DNA of 64,000 nucleotides from Gimesia algae (GTDB lineage: Bacteria; Planctomycetota; Planctomycetia; Planctomycetales; Planctomycetaceae), in assembly GCF_007746795.1 (NCBI RefSeq), contig NZ_CP036343.1, forward strand, positions 7,073,029 to 7,137,028, written 5' to 3'. The notes beneath the pieces were generated by a model. That model was not told the DNA's origin. It ran no database searches and saw only the letters and a program-made list of their open reading frames with translations. Positions 10,542-20,190 of the stretch are shown here, piece by piece. Positions within the stretch are counted from its first letter, which is position 1. The number at the start of each line of letters is the position of its first letter. The translations under genes were made by a program, and so were the position numbers.

Positions 10542-11555
10542 ATGCGTTATTTTGTATCACGTATTTTGATGGGACTGTTTCTACTGGGACTCGTGACATG
10601 TCTGATCCCCGAGCCCCAAAAGAGTTCCGCCCAAAATCAGAAGGGAAAAAAAGAAGTCCCGATTCTGTCGAATATCGCGCCTCTGCCTAAAGATTTGAAG
10701 ATTGTGGAGGACATTGAGTATCGCCCTGGTGACCGCCGCGCCTGGAAACTGAATCTGGTGATGCCTCGTGAACGTGGTGAAAAACCGCGTCCGGCTATTA
10801 TCTTTGTGCACGGTGGCGGGTGGTCGAGTGGCGACAAAGGTCGTGGAATCTTCAAGAGTGGCCCTGTGGAATACGCGAGCCTGGGTTATGTCTGTATCAG
10901 TGTTAATTATCGTCTTTCGGATGAAGATCCGTTCCCCGCCTGCCTGCAAGATGTGAAGTGTGCCGTACGCTGGTTGCGGGCGCATGCGGAAAAATATAAT
11001 GTCGATCCTGACCGCATTGGCGGGTTTGGAAATTCCGCGGGAGCGCACCTCGTCAGCCTGTTGGGACTGGTAAATAAGAATCAAAATCTGGAAGGTGATG
11101 GTCCGTGGCAGGATCAATCCAGCCTGCTCAATGCCGTATGTGTCTCCGCGATCCCGTCCGATTTTGTCAACTGGCCCGGTGGAGCCAGGAATAAGCGAAC
11201 ACTCTTCCAACTGCTCAACTCAAGTGAAACAAGTCTGGAAGAACTGGCAATTCAAGCGTCTCCGATCACCTATGTGAATAAGCAGGCCCCCCCCTTCCTG
11301 GTCTTTCAGGGAGCCGGCGATCGGCTTGTGGATGTCTCCCAGGCAGACAGTTTTGTCGCCGCTTTGAAAACTGCGGGTGCTGTGGATATCACCTATCAGC
11401 GATATCCAAAAGCGAATCATGATGTCTTTACCAGCCATCGTCGCGAAACCTACCCGGAGATGGAAGCCTTCTTTGATCGCGTGCTGATGAATTCCCCTGC
11501 CAAGATAAAACCGACAGGCGGGGCTTATCGCAAAACAATTCCTGCGGCCAGCTAA
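10542..11555 (+). CDS. secreted alpha/beta hydrolase (esterase/BD-FAE-like)
   Basis: The 337-aa protein has a signal peptide (RILMGLFLLGLVTCLIPEPQ). Its alpha/beta-hydrolase core shows the oxyanion-hole motif FVHGGGWSSGDKG, the nucleophile elbow GGFGNSAGAH (Ser in G-N-S-A-G), an acid region FQGAGDRLVD and the catalytic His in KANHDVF near the C-terminus. Similar enzymes are carboxylesterases acting on short or sugar-linked acyl esters. GAGGG precedes the ATG at 10542; a frame extension to 10536 gives no better site. It is divergent from the GntR gene, so it may share its control. A related hydrolase lies at 33569-34537. Confidence 0.9.
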   Translation: MRYFVSRILMGLFLLGLVTCLIPEPQKSSAQNQKGKKEVPILSNIAPLPKDLKIVEDIEYRPGDRRAWKLNLVMPRERGEKPRPAIIFVHGGGWSSGDKGRGIFKSGPVEYASLGYVCISVNYRLSDEDPFPACLQDVKCAVRWLRAHAEKYNVDPDRIGGFGNSAGAHLVSLLGLVNKNQNLEGDGPWQDQSSLLNAVCVSAIPSDFVNWPGGARNKRTLFQLLNSSETSLEELAIQASPITYVNKQAPPFLVFQGAGDRLVDVSQADSFVAALKTAGAVDITYQRYPKANHDVFTSHRRETYPEMEAFFDRVLMNSPAKIKPTGGAYRKTIPAAS

Positions 11556-11556
11556 A

Positions 11557-11636
11557 GCACATCACATTTAACCATAACGTCTCCCAATCTATGATACTCG
11601 GTCCAAATGGCTTTGGAGACGCTACAGTAAAACTGG
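11557..11636 (+). repeat. dispersed intergenic repeat, copy 1
   Basis: About 80 bp with the core CTCGGTCCAAATGGC and the end GGAGACGCTACAGTAAAACT. CGTCTCC at 11578-11584 and GGAGACG at 11615-11621 pair as hairpin arms. Close copies occur at 24438, 30463 and 52132. This copy fills the gap between two convergent genes. Confidence 0.75.
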
Positions 11637-11640
11637 CCCG

Positions 11641-12183
11641 TTATTGGACTGAAAACGTTCTCAGACGATCTCCCGTAATTGGATTCAGGCGGGTGACTTC
11701 CGTGACTTTCCACTCGCCTCCCATTTTCAGCCATCTCAGTTCCCAGCGCGTGGGCTGCTTGCCGGAAACTCCTGCATACATGGCGGTTCCATTGGCGCGG
11801 AAGTGCATGATCGCGATAGAATCTTCCGACTTCATTTCCGTTGAGACATCGGTAATTCTGAGATCATCGTTCAGCGTCACCAGTGACAGAGCGAGTTTCA
11901 CCATATCCTGCAACTGGTTCGCCCGGGGGCTGATATAATCCAGTGTCTTCTCTTGCTCTTTGTGCTGAAAGGCATCGATCAGGCTATAGAGGTCGGCTTC
12001 CACACGCTCACGTGGTGTGACGATATTCTGTTCGAGCGCATAAAACCCAACCGTTACCAGAACCATGATCAGGCTGCCGATCAGAAATTTCCCCAGACGC
12101 CGCTGATACCATAATATAAACAGGATCGCGGCAATCGCGGAGCAAACGACCATTGGCGGGATCGCGGTTTCAGTAAACCACAT
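11641..12183 (-). CDS. membrane-anchored protein of unknown function (possible NTF2-like domain)
   Basis: The 180-aa protein has two predicted N-terminal membrane segments (PMVVCSAIAAILFILWY and FLIGSLIMVLVTVGFYAL). The soluble part begins with a helical stretch ERVEADLYSLIDAFQHKEQEKTLDYIS, followed by beta-rich sequence ending in a WELRWLKMGGEWKVTEV strand pattern, as seen in SnoaL/NTF2-like folds. It follows proB by 21 bp on the same strand and is probably co-transcribed with it, but no functional link is evident. The stop falls just beside a dispersed repeat copy. Confidence 0.7.
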   Translation of the reverse strand: MWFTETAIPPMVVCSAIAAILFILWYQRRLGKFLIGSLIMVLVTVGFYALEQNIVTPRERVEADLYSLIDAFQHKEQEKTLDYISPRANQLQDMVKLALSLVTLNDDLRITDVSTEMKSEDSIAIMHFRANGTAMYAGVSGKQPTRWELRWLKMGGEWKVTEVTRLNPITGDRLRTFSVQ

Positions 12184-12204
12184 GTGTCAGTCCTCTTACA
12201 GTTC

Positions 12205-13359
12205 CTACAACGCAGGATGGTTTTCCAGAACCGCCAGATTATCCCGATGAATCACTTCGGAGTACGGGACGGCTCCCAGTATGGTGGCAATCTGATCCGA
12301 ACGTCGCATCACTATCTTTGCCAGATCGTTTGAATTGTAATTACTCAGCCCGCGGGCGAATTCTTCTCCCGAAGGGCTGACCAGCGTGACGACTTCACCA
12401 CTCTCGAAAGTGCCATCAATCGAACGAATGCCAATCGCCAGCAGAGATTTTCCCCCTTCTCGAATGGCTTTGGTCGCTCCCTCGTCCAGATGAAACTTAC
12501 CTTTAGGGCGAATCGTATATCCAATCCAGCGTTTCCAGGCAGAAACGGAAGCCCCCTGCGCCAGAAAGAGTGTGCCGACATCATCACCGTTGAGGATTTG
12601 ATCCAGAATCCCTTCCTGCGTGCCATTGGCGATAATAACATTTTCTCCCACTGCAGTCGCGGAATGCACCGCCTGCAGTTTGGATTTCATCCCGCCGGTG
12701 CCGAGCGAACTGCTGTCATCGGTGGCGAGGGACAATAACTCAGGTGTCCAGTCCTGGACCTGCGAAATGCGGGCGCTGTCCGGAGATTTTGGATCGCCGT
12801 CATACAGGCCGTCGACAATAGACAGAATCACGAGCAGTGGCTTCTTGACCAGGCTGGTAACCATCGCGGCGAGATGGTCGTTATCGCCGAACTTGATCTC
12901 TTTGATACTGACGGTGTCGTTTTCATTGACGATAGGTACCGCACCGTATTCGAACAGAGTATGTATGGTGTTACGTACATTGAGGTAGCGGGTGCGATGC
13001 TTGAAATCATTGGCTGTCACCAGCAGTTGCGCCGCATGGTAGCCGTGCTTCTGCAGGCAGCGATCATAGCGACGGATCAGATGGGCCTGCCCGACGGCGG
13101 CGGACGCCTGCAGGTGCCCCAGATCTTTGGGTCGCTCTTTTAAGCCCAGCAGTCCCATGCCGGCACCGATGGCACCACTGGATACGACCACCACTTTGCG
13201 GCCAGTCTGCTTGACGCGGTGAATCTGTTCCGCCAGTGACTCTATGCGTGCGGGGTTAAGTGTATCGTCCGCGCAAGACAGAACGTTTGTTCCAATTTTA
13301 ATCACCAGCGTTTCCGCTGTATCGATCACTTCACGTCTGGTTCGACTCACAGTCCGCAC
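12205..13359 (-). CDS. proB: glutamate 5-kinase with PUA domain
   Basis: The 384-aa cytosolic enzyme catalyses the first step of proline synthesis, ATP-dependent phosphorylation of glutamate. The amino-acid-kinase domain (about 15-265) shows [37 protein letters not shown] and [15 protein letters not shown] domain follows from about 285 ([23 protein letters not shown] to LAKIVMRRS). The length and order match bacterial ProB with PUA. The start is a GTG at 13359. No proA is visible nearby. Confidence 0.95.
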   Translation of the reverse strand: MRTVSRTRREVIDTAETLVIKIGTNVLSCADDTLNPARIESLAEQIHRVKQTGRKVVVVSSGAIGAGMGLLGLKERPKDLGHLQASAAVGQAHLIRRYDRCLQKHGYHAAQLLVTANDFKHRTRYLNVRNTIHTLFEYGAVPIVNENDTVSIKEIKFGDNDHLAAMVTSLVKKPLLVILSIVDGLYDGDPKSPDSARISQVQDWTPELLSLATDDSSSLGTGGMKSKLQAVHSATAVGENVIIANGTQEGILDQILNGDDVGTLFLAQGASVSAWKRWIGYTIRPKGKFHLDEGATKAIREGGKSLLAIGIRSIDGTFESGEVVTLVSPSGEEFARGLSNYNSNDLAKIVMRRSDQIATILGAVPYSEVIHRDNLAVLENHPAL

Positions 13360-13636
13360 TTTTTCCGGGAATCACTAAAAATTTTCAAAGAGGCACTCCC
13401 CACCGGGTCCCTATTTCTTAATATTTATATAATATAGAAGTCAGTGGCTGCAGCATAGACACAGAACAAAGCGAGTTTGGCAGGAAAACAGGGGCGATTT
13501 TCACTGAAATCGTCTCATTTTTCGTTATTACGCCTGATTTTGTTTGTCTCTCCTCGACAGTCCTGAAACAATTTACCGCATAGTTCACCCGGTTCACACT
13601 GATTTTGAAACCCTTATTCACGAACTAAGGCATTTT

Positions 13637-15232
13637 ATGTCGGAACTATACCACGAATGTGGCGTTGCAGCTGTCTACCATCTTCCTAACCGGGAAACCA
13701 GTCCGCTGGCCCCGCTGGGATCTCCTGAGAAAACTTCACAACTCATTTCCCGTCTACTGCTGGATATTCAGAATCGCGGTCAGCTGGCGGCTGGAATGAC
13801 AACATTCAACCCGGCCCGGAACCAATTGATCGATACACATAAAGATGTCGGTACCGTTACCGAAGTCTTCCAGCTGAATCACCAGCAGACATTTAACGCG
13901 CTGATGAAGAAGTATGAAGGTCCCGCTGCGATCGGACATGTGCGCTATGCCACCTGTGGTAAAGATGACCGCAGCTATGCCCAGCCTTTCGAACGACATC
14001 ATATTCAGAAATCCAAATGGTTCAGTTTTGGCTTTAACGGCCAACTGGCCAATTATCAGGATCTGTGTAAAGAAGTGCTGACCGAGTCTGATTTTCACCT
14101 GGCGCGGGAAACGGACACCGAAATCCTGATGCATCTGCTTTCGCAGGAACTCTCCAAAGAGAATCCGGGTGAGTTGCATGAAATTCTGGGCACACTCAGC
14201 AAACGGCTGGACGGCGCCTATAATATTGTTTTTCTGGACGCGCTGGGCAACATGTTTGTCTCGCGGGATCCCGTTGGTATTCGTCCGCTGTGTTATGCAT
14301 TTGATGGTTCACTGTTTGCGGCTGCTTCGGAAAGTGTCGCGCTGGCAAACATGGGATTTGATGAAGATCAGATCGAAAGCCTGGCTCCCGGCTCCGCAGT
14401 CATCATCAAGGATGGCGAACTCTCGATCCACGAATATGCCAAGCCCACACAGAAAGCACACTGCTTTTTCGAATGGATTTACTTTGCGAACGTCTGCAGT
14501 ACGTTGGATGACCAGAGCGTTTATATCACTCGTAAACGTCTGGGCGAAGAACTGGCTGAACAGGAAACGGTGCCCATTGATGACGACACGATTGTCGTTC
14601 CGGTGCCCGACACGGCCAAAGCAGCCGCCGACAGTATGGCCTATCACTTGAGTGTGCCCTGCCTGGAAGGCCTGATTCGTAACCGCTATATTGGTCGTAC
14701 CTTTATCGAAGGCGCGAATCGCGGCGACAAAGTCCGGGCGAAATACACGCCGCTGCCTGAAGTTCTGGAAGGCAAACGCGTACTGCTGGTGGAAGACACC
14801 ATAGTGCGTTCGACAACGATGAAAGCGTTAATCAGCCAGTTGAAAGAACGGGGACGTGCGAAAGAAATTCACGTGCGTGTTGCCTGTCCGCCGATCATCG
14901 GCCCCTGTTTTTACGGGATCGACATGTCGACCATCAACGAGCTGTTTGCCCCCCGATTCCTGGAGGGTGGCGAAATGAATCCCGAAGTGGAAAAAGCGAT
15001 GGCCGCTGCCATTGGCGCCGACAGTCTGAAGTATCTGCCGAAAGAGTCGATCGCCCGTGCCGTTGGTCTGCCCGGAACATCACTCTGCCAGGCCTGTATC
15101 GACTCCACCTACCCCACCGAAGCGGGTCGTAAACTGTATCAGATCGCCGTCGATAATTCTCAGAACGAGGACAGCGGTTCCGATTCTCAAAGGACTTACG
15201 ATGTCACTCCCCCTACGCCGGTTCGCTCCTGA
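13637..15232 (+). CDS. purF: amidophosphoribosyltransferase
   Basis: The enzyme makes 5-phosphoribosylamine from PRPP and glutamine, the first committed step of purine synthesis. It is 531 aa from the ATG at 13637, preceded by CTAAGG; the frame is open upstream to 13544 without conserved sequence. The N-terminal glutaminase domain begins [16 protein letters not shown], so the catalytic Cys is residue 8 and a short propeptide must be removed. Later motifs are [26 protein letters not shown], the PRPP loop [14 protein letters not shown], and a C-terminal [14 protein letters not shown] motif resembling the Fe-S cysteines of Bacillus-type enzymes. A thioesterase gene follows after 38 bp. Confidence 0.93.
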   Translation: MSELYHECGVAAVYHLPNRETSPLAPLGSPEKTSQLISRLLLDIQNRGQLAAGMTTFNPARNQLIDTHKDVGTVTEVFQLNHQQTFNALMKKYEGPAAIGHVRYATCGKDDRSYAQPFERHHIQKSKWFSFGFNGQLANYQDLCKEVLTESDFHLARETDTEILMHLLSQELSKENPGELHEILGTLSKRLDGAYNIVFLDALGNMFVSRDPVGIRPLCYAFDGSLFAAASESVALANMGFDEDQIESLAPGSAVIIKDGELSIHEYAKPTQKAHCFFEWIYFANVCSTLDDQSVYITRKRLGEELAEQETVPIDDDTIVVPVPDTAKAAADSMAYHLSVPCLEGLIRNRYIGRTFIEGANRGDKVRAKYTPLPEVLEGKRVLLVEDTIVRSTTMKALISQLKERGRAKEIHVRVACPPIIGPCFYGIDMSTINELFAPRFLEGGEMNPEVEKAMAAAIGADSLKYLPKESIARAVGLPGTSLCQACIDSTYPTEAGRKLYQIAVDNSQNEDSGSDSQRTYDVTPPTPVRS

Positions 15233-15270
15233 CGGTCTGATCAGAATTCAATAAAGGAATCCACGGTCCT

Positions 15271-15672
15271 ATGTCTGCCTCGCATGAGATAGAAATCCGC
15301 GTCCGCTACAACGAAACCGACGCGATGGGTTTTCTGCATCATGGTAATTACTTCACCTATTTTGAAATGGGTCGCACGGAACTCTTCCGATCTCAAGGTG
15401 GCAACTATCGCGAGATGGAAGAGAAAGGCTACCTGCTGGTGGTCGCGAAGATCGAATGCAAATACCGGCTGCCGGCCCGCTATGACGATGTGTTGACGCT
15501 GCGAACCACGCTCTCCCGCGTTACCGGCGCCAAGCTGGAACACAAATATGAACTGTTTCGTGACGGCGCGAGTGTTGCTGTCGCTCACAGCGTTATTGCC
15601 TGTGTGGACCGCGAAGGAAATATCCAACGCATGCCCGCGGCGATGGAGCAACTGGGTACCGAGAGTGAGTAG
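15271..15672 (+). CDS. acyl-CoA thioesterase of the YbgC / 4-hydroxybenzoyl-CoA thioesterase family
   Basis: The 133-aa hot-dog-fold protein carries the family signature VRYNETDAMGFLHHGNYFTYFEMGR, in which the Asp of the TDAMG segment is the usual catalytic residue. Length and motif fit YbgC-type thioesterases that hydrolyse short or aromatic acyl-CoAs. It follows purF by 38 bp on the same strand and is probably read through from it, without an obvious metabolic link. The substrate is not predictable. Confidence 0.9.
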   Translation: MSASHEIEIRVRYNETDAMGFLHHGNYFTYFEMGRTELFRSQGGNYREMEEKGYLLVVAKIECKYRLPARYDDVLTLRTTLSRVTGAKLEHKYELFRDGASVAVAHSVIACVDREGNIQRMPAAMEQLGTESE

Positions 15673-15800
15673 GTCTCTTCCATAGCTCAACACAGGTGCA
15701 ACACCAGCACAAAGCTCCCGCTGCATCGAAAGCAGGCTGCGGTTCTATGTGTCCGCACTACGATCAGGTTATCGAATGTGATGCGGGGGCACTCAGTCTG

Positions 15801-16790
15801 TCAGTTCTTCACGGTCTGCTGTTGTTTTGCAAATTGGGGCGGCTTGACTGCTGACTCTTTGTCGTTGGGCGGAATCGTCTTGACGACTTTCCAGGCCAGA
15901 CCCAGTTTTTCGAGGACGAGAATCGCACCGTAGGTCATATCGAGTTCCCACCATTTGTGACCGTTCTTTGCCATCCGCTGGTACTTGTGATGGTTGTTGT
16001 GCCAGCCTTCGCCGTAGGTCATCAAAGCAACCCACCACAGGTTTTTGCTGTCGTCGGTCGTTTCATAATTGCGATAGCCCCAGATGTGGGTAGCCGAATT
16101 GACGAACCAGGTTGCGTGCAGCACGTAGAACAGACGCACGAACATACCGTAAACGACCATGCTGATCGCAGTTTCTCTGCCACCCAGCCAGTAACCGATG
16201 CCATATAAAATAGCGCCCAGGCCGATGTGCCAGAACAGAAATGTTTTCTGCAGGAACCGCATGAACGGGTCTTTGAGCAGATCAGGGGCGAACCGCTGAT
16301 GGGTGCTCTGAATTTCTTCAGAGCTGTGATAGGGAACCAGCCAGAGAATGTGGCTCCACCAGCGACCGTCGCGCGGCGAATGCGGATCGCCGGGCTGATC
16401 GCTGTGCAGATGATGTTTCCGGTGATTGGCGACCCATTGAATGGGAGGTCCCTGCCCGGCCAGTAAACCGATCAGGCCGATCGCACGGCTCATGAAGGAA
16501 TACGTCTGAAAGCTGCCATGGGTGAGCAGGCGATGATAGCCCATGCAGATCCCGATGCAGCCGGTCAACCAGCCGAGGAAGATGCAGGTCAGCAGACCGG
16601 TCCAGGTAAAGTAAAAGGGAGCGGCCAGCAGTCCCAGGTGAATGGCGACGACCCAGCCGATATTTGCCCAGTCGGTGGTCGCATATTTACCTGGCAGTGA
16701 TGTCTCAGGTTCGGGCGTCTCAGCAGCTGCGTTTTCAGGAAGAAGTGGGTCCGTTTCCGGAATTGGCGCGAGTGTCTGCTGTGAATTCAT
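15801..16790 (-). CDS. acyl-CoA / fatty-acid delta-9 desaturase
   Basis: The 329-aa membrane di-iron desaturase shows all three histidine boxes: HRLLTH at residues 86-91, HRKHH at 123-127, and HNNHH in GEGWHNNHHKYQ near 265. Four hydrophobic segments surround them (IGWVVAIHLGLLAAPFYF, LLTCIFLGWLTGCIGICMG, and two after the second box). It resembles stearoyl-CoA-type desaturases that put a cis-9 double bond into saturated chains, using O2 and an external electron donor. The first 35 residues are Pro/Glu-rich and probably disordered. It stands alone between the thioesterase and a thioredoxin-like gene. Confidence 0.93.
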   Translation of the reverse strand: MNSQQTLAPIPETDPLLPENAAAETPEPETSLPGKYATTDWANIGWVVAIHLGLLAAPFYFTWTGLLTCIFLGWLTGCIGICMGYHRLLTHGSFQTYSFMSRAIGLIGLLAGQGPPIQWVANHRKHHLHSDQPGDPHSPRDGRWWSHILWLVPYHSSEEIQSTHQRFAPDLLKDPFMRFLQKTFLFWHIGLGAILYGIGYWLGGRETAISMVVYGMFVRLFYVLHATWFVNSATHIWGYRNYETTDDSKNLWWVALMTYGEGWHNNHHKYQRMAKNGHKWWELDMTYGAILVLEKLGLAWKVVKTIPPNDKESAVKPPQFAKQQQTVKN

Positions 16791-17070
16791 ATTTAATAGC
16801 CCGATGCGATCAATGTCTGAAAGTAAATAAAAAGTCGGCAGATTTTACGGGGATCGACGAATTGTGTCTATAGCGGTGGGGGCGATTGGGGAAAGAAGGG
16901 AGATTTCTTAAGACGGGTGTACAGAAGCAGATACGATTTTCAGAGCAACAGAAGCGACTATCGGTCCTCATTGATTCATGAGCGAATGACATCTTCAACG
17001 TTCACGTCAAAAGTAAACTCTCTTTCTGGCGGAAGTTCGGAATTCAACTGCATGCGTCAATTTTCTTTGC

Positions 17071-17601
17071 TCACGGATCAATATGGGCTGCCCTGTAAGA
17101 CGGCTGTGTCTGTAGCTCGCGCAGCTTCCTGATTTCGGGTATCAACTGCTGCTTGTAGATCCCCTCTATGGTAATCGCGCGTTTGATGACTTCATGCTTG
17201 GAATTTTGTGCCAGCAGAATGACTCCCAACGGAATCGTATCGTTCAAATATCCCTTCAAGACTTCGAGCTGTTCTTCAGGCAGTTCTGCAAGATCAATCT
17301 GGTAACAGGCGATGGGCTGACTGTAAACCAGGCGGAGCATATCAGGATCGCGCGAGTACTCGTACTCGTATCCGTATTCGTGCATTGCCGAACTGATACA
17401 CCAGCTGGCTCTGGCGCTGATCAGAACCAGCCTGCCTTCTTCCAGGTACTGATGAATGTCTGCCAGCGAATACGGGGTCCATATGATCCGATTTGATTTG
17501 GCGGGAAACGGAACCAGAAAAGAAAGTAGGACCAAAGCCAGTGTCACCAGTGTACCTGCGGCGAGGTGAGTCAGATGAATATTTTTTCTTTGACGGTACA
17601 T
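17071..17601 (-). CDS. membrane-anchored thioredoxin-like protein with a single active-site cysteine
   Basis: The 176-aa protein has one N-terminal membrane segment (HLAAGTLVTLALVLLSFLVPF). The following domain has a DsbD/thioredoxin-like pattern, RLVLISARASWCISSAMHEYGY, then a strand with YQIDLAELPEEQLEVL and a cis-Pro-like IPLGVILLA. The usual WCxxC is WCISS, so only the first cysteine is kept; a second Cys (PIACYQID) lies elsewhere. The start at 17601 is chosen because AAAGGAG stands 8 bases upstream; nine further codons are open upstream. The function is inferred only loosely from fold pattern: a redox, scaffold or monothiol role. Confidence 0.55.
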   Translation of the reverse strand: MYRQRKNIHLTHLAAGTLVTLALVLLSFLVPFPAKSNRIIWTPYSLADIHQYLEEGRLVLISARASWCISSAMHEYGYEYEYSRDPDMLRLVYSQPIACYQIDLAELPEEQLEVLKGYLNDTIPLGVILLAQNSKHEVIKRAITIEGIYKQQLIPEIRKLRELQTQPSYRAAHIDP

Positions 17602-17856
17602 TCCTGTCGCTCCTTTCGTTAAGAACATTTAATCTGAACCTGCTTGCAGAAAAGAGTTTGCGTCGTCATGATAACCGGCACAGTAAGTTAACGGGGATCT
17701 CCGGTTCATTGAAATCCACTGAAATTTTATGAACCTGGTAGGAATGCGAACCATCCTTTCGTTATAATGACTCTTCAGCCAGTCTTGAGCCCTTTCGACG
17801 GGCAAACAGGGTCCGATACTTACTCGCCTTCTATCAATCTGACCGTGGGAACGACT

Positions 17857-18168
17857 ATGAAATTTCAACTTGTACTTCAATTTAATGGAGCCGTAATCTC
17901 TGATTACGATTCACTCGTTGATCTGGAATCAGTACTCATCGATCAAATCCAGGTGGACGGAAAGACCATCGTTGACGGTCATGATTTCGGCAGTTCGGAA
18001 ATGAACCTGTTTATGACCGTTGATGATCCGGCAAAAGTATTGAGTCAGATCCGGACGCAGATTGAACATCCGCTGATGAACCGTTTCAAAGCCGGTTATC
18101 GCCCTGTATCTGAAGATGGATTTCATGCAATCTGGCCTGAATCGCTGCATGAGTTCTCGATCAAATGA
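17857..18168 (+). CDS. small conserved-looking protein of unknown function
   Basis: A soluble 103-aa protein starting MKFQLVLQFNGAVISDYDSLV, with alternating strand and helix segments (LIDQIQVDGKTIVDGHDFG, MNLFMTVDDPAKVLSQIRTQI) and a WPES ending. The pattern suggests a small alpha/beta ferredoxin-like fold, but I recognise no family. The ATG at 17857 is chosen over the longer frame from 17767, whose extra residues look non-coding. It is convergent with the LRR gene downstream. Confidence 0.6.
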   Translation: MKFQLVLQFNGAVISDYDSLVDLESVLIDQIQVDGKTIVDGHDFGSSEMNLFMTVDDPAKVLSQIRTQIEHPLMNRFKAGYRPVSEDGFHAIWPESLHEFSIK

Positions 18169-18241
18169 GACGGGAGTCGCTGCTCAGATTACCCGTGGTC
18201 ACAGTGAACCGTCAACGCGGTCTGCTCGCTTGAGCAAAACC

Positions 18242-19819
18242 TTAATTCCCGCAGATCTCAAATTCGAGATTCGGATATTTCTCGCGTGCTTCCAGGGAGA
18301 GTGGTACTGGTTTTTGAATCGCGATATCACACCATTTCAATCGGGAGAGCTGGGGCAGCTTAGTGAGCAGCGCCAGTCGTGCGTCCGTCAGAGTCGTCGG
18401 ATCCCGGATTTCGATCTGCTCGACATGAGACAACCAGGGAAGCAGATGGGCTGACTCGTCACCAAAGTTCAATGCATAGACATCCAGGCTTTTGAGAGCC
18501 GGCATTTTTGCGAGTTGTAATAATGTTTCCTGGTTCAGATTCAGGTTTTTACAGTAAAAACTTTCGAGTTGCTTGAGTTGGGTGATTGGCTGCAGCGCAT
18601 AGGCATCAGGCAGTGTGATCGGAACTTGACAGTGCTCCAGGTTCGTAAAGCTGCCCAGCAGACTGAGCGCCTGGCGGGCCTCTTCCCCGGTCAGATGAGT
18701 TCCCGTATCCCAGCCAAATGTCAGATCTCTCATCCCAGGCAGATCGCTGGCCAGTTTCTCCAGCAGATAAAGCATCTCATCCGTGGATCCCGAAGGGATC
18801 TTGAGGGAAGTGAGCTGGGGAGCGAGTACGAACGCATCCGCCAGTTTCTTTCTGGGGAAGATACTGCGGATCACCCACTTATTCAGCTTCTGATGATCCC
18901 CGGTTTTCAAAAACTTGACGAGCACATCCTGCTTGACTGTTCCGCAGTCGACTTCTAAAGACACCAGTTGTGAGCAGCCTGCAAGTTTCATCCAGAACGG
19001 TGTGACATCTTTAGATGGCAGAGCAATACATAACTTCAAATCTTCCAGGTAGGGTAGATCCAGAACTTTTTCTGCGACGGAGTAATTGATTTTTTTCTTG
19101 CCGAAATGCAGATGCAATCGTCGTAAACCGTCTATTTGAGCAATCTGCTCCAGGGCTGTTTCATCCAGATGTGAATGCAGGATTTCCAGATTCTGAAGTC
19201 TGGAAAGTTTGCGAAGTGCCTGATAACCCCGTTCGTTAATGCGACAGTAAGAGAACTTGACTCCCGTCAGTTTTTTAATTCCTTCAACTGCTTCGATACA
19301 TTCTCCCAGTTCCGGGTTGGACTGGTCGCGCGTGCCATAAAACCAGACACGGACAGGGAAGGGCAATTGATTGATCAGGGGGACTGCTTTTTGAAGTGCT
19401 TCCGCATGCTGATAGGTTTTTTTTCCGTCGACGATCTTCTCTGGATTTCCCACCCAGATGGAGAACGGTTCGCCATTCCGGGGGAACCAGAGTGTCAGTT
19501 TTTGATCGCGGATCTGCTGAAATAAATGATTTAAAGCAGGGTCGTGCCATGGTGCCTGTGAATCGTTGTTGGCATTCACCGGTCGCAGGCCACTCAATTG
19601 AGGAACCCGACTGGCAATCACCTGATTAATTTCATCCAGCCGACGACCAGTCTTTTGTAAATCGGTATGTGTATGATGTTGAATGGAAGGGGTGGCATCA
19701 GTCAGCGCCTGTTTATCAGCGACCACAGAATGTGTTCGATCTGTGTTGATCAGAACCCCCCCAATGCCCGCCACTGCCACCAGCACTGCCACAACCGGAA
19801 TCACCAATTGTCGAAACAT
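18242..19819 (-). CDS. leucine-rich-repeat protein with N-terminal membrane anchor
   Basis: The 525-aa protein starts MFRQLVIPVVAVLVAVAGIGGVLI, a signal-anchor or signal peptide. From about residue 180 it carries irregular leucine-rich repeats of 22-25 residues: LRKLSRLQNLEILHSHLDETALEQIAQ, IDGLRRLHLHFG, LPYLEDLKL, and near the C-terminus LLQLAKMPALKSLDVYAL and LPQLSRLKW. Such repeats usually form a curved binding surface; in planctomycetes exported LRR proteins are common but uncharacterised. AGGAG seven bases before the ATG at 19819 supports this start. No enzymatic motif is seen. Confidence 0.8.
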   Translation of the reverse strand: MFRQLVIPVVAVLVAVAGIGGVLINTDRTHSVVADKQALTDATPSIQHHTHTDLQKTGRRLDEINQVIASRVPQLSGLRPVNANNDSQAPWHDPALNHLFQQIRDQKLTLWFPRNGEPFSIWVGNPEKIVDGKKTYQHAEALQKAVPLINQLPFPVRVWFYGTRDQSNPELGECIEAVEGIKKLTGVKFSYCRINERGYQALRKLSRLQNLEILHSHLDETALEQIAQIDGLRRLHLHFGKKKINYSVAEKVLDLPYLEDLKLCIALPSKDVTPFWMKLAGCSQLVSLEVDCGTVKQDVLVKFLKTGDHQKLNKWVIRSIFPRKKLADAFVLAPQLTSLKIPSGSTDEMLYLLEKLASDLPGMRDLTFGWDTGTHLTGEEARQALSLLGSFTNLEHCQVPITLPDAYALQPITQLKQLESFYCKNLNLNQETLLQLAKMPALKSLDVYALNFGDESAHLLPWLSHVEQIEIRDPTTLTDARLALLTKLPQLSRLKWCDIAIQKPVPLSLEAREKYPNLEFEICGN

Positions 19820-20190
19820 CCGTATTCTCCTACTGTCAACATCTGGTTCCTGAAACCGATGCATGCCCCTCGTAAGCCGTGCTTCTCGTGATGGAGTTGC
19901 CCAATCCACCTCCTGAGCTAAACACTTCACTAACTTATTGTACAGAACAAAACAGGTGTTGTCCGCTTTCAGATTTACAATTTTTTAGTTCCGATCAGTC
20001 CACTGACAGGTCACTTTCCCTATGTCATAGCGTGTTAAGAGGTTATCGCATTTCGTTATCAGTCACCACAACTGAGTAATTTCCCTCCTGTTTCGTGATT
20101 TTTTTCAAAAAACCGGTAACAGTCGGGCGGAATGTTCGCTTGGTAGTTCAGGCAGGGTTTTCTCACTCACTATTGGAAAGGGCTGACAAT

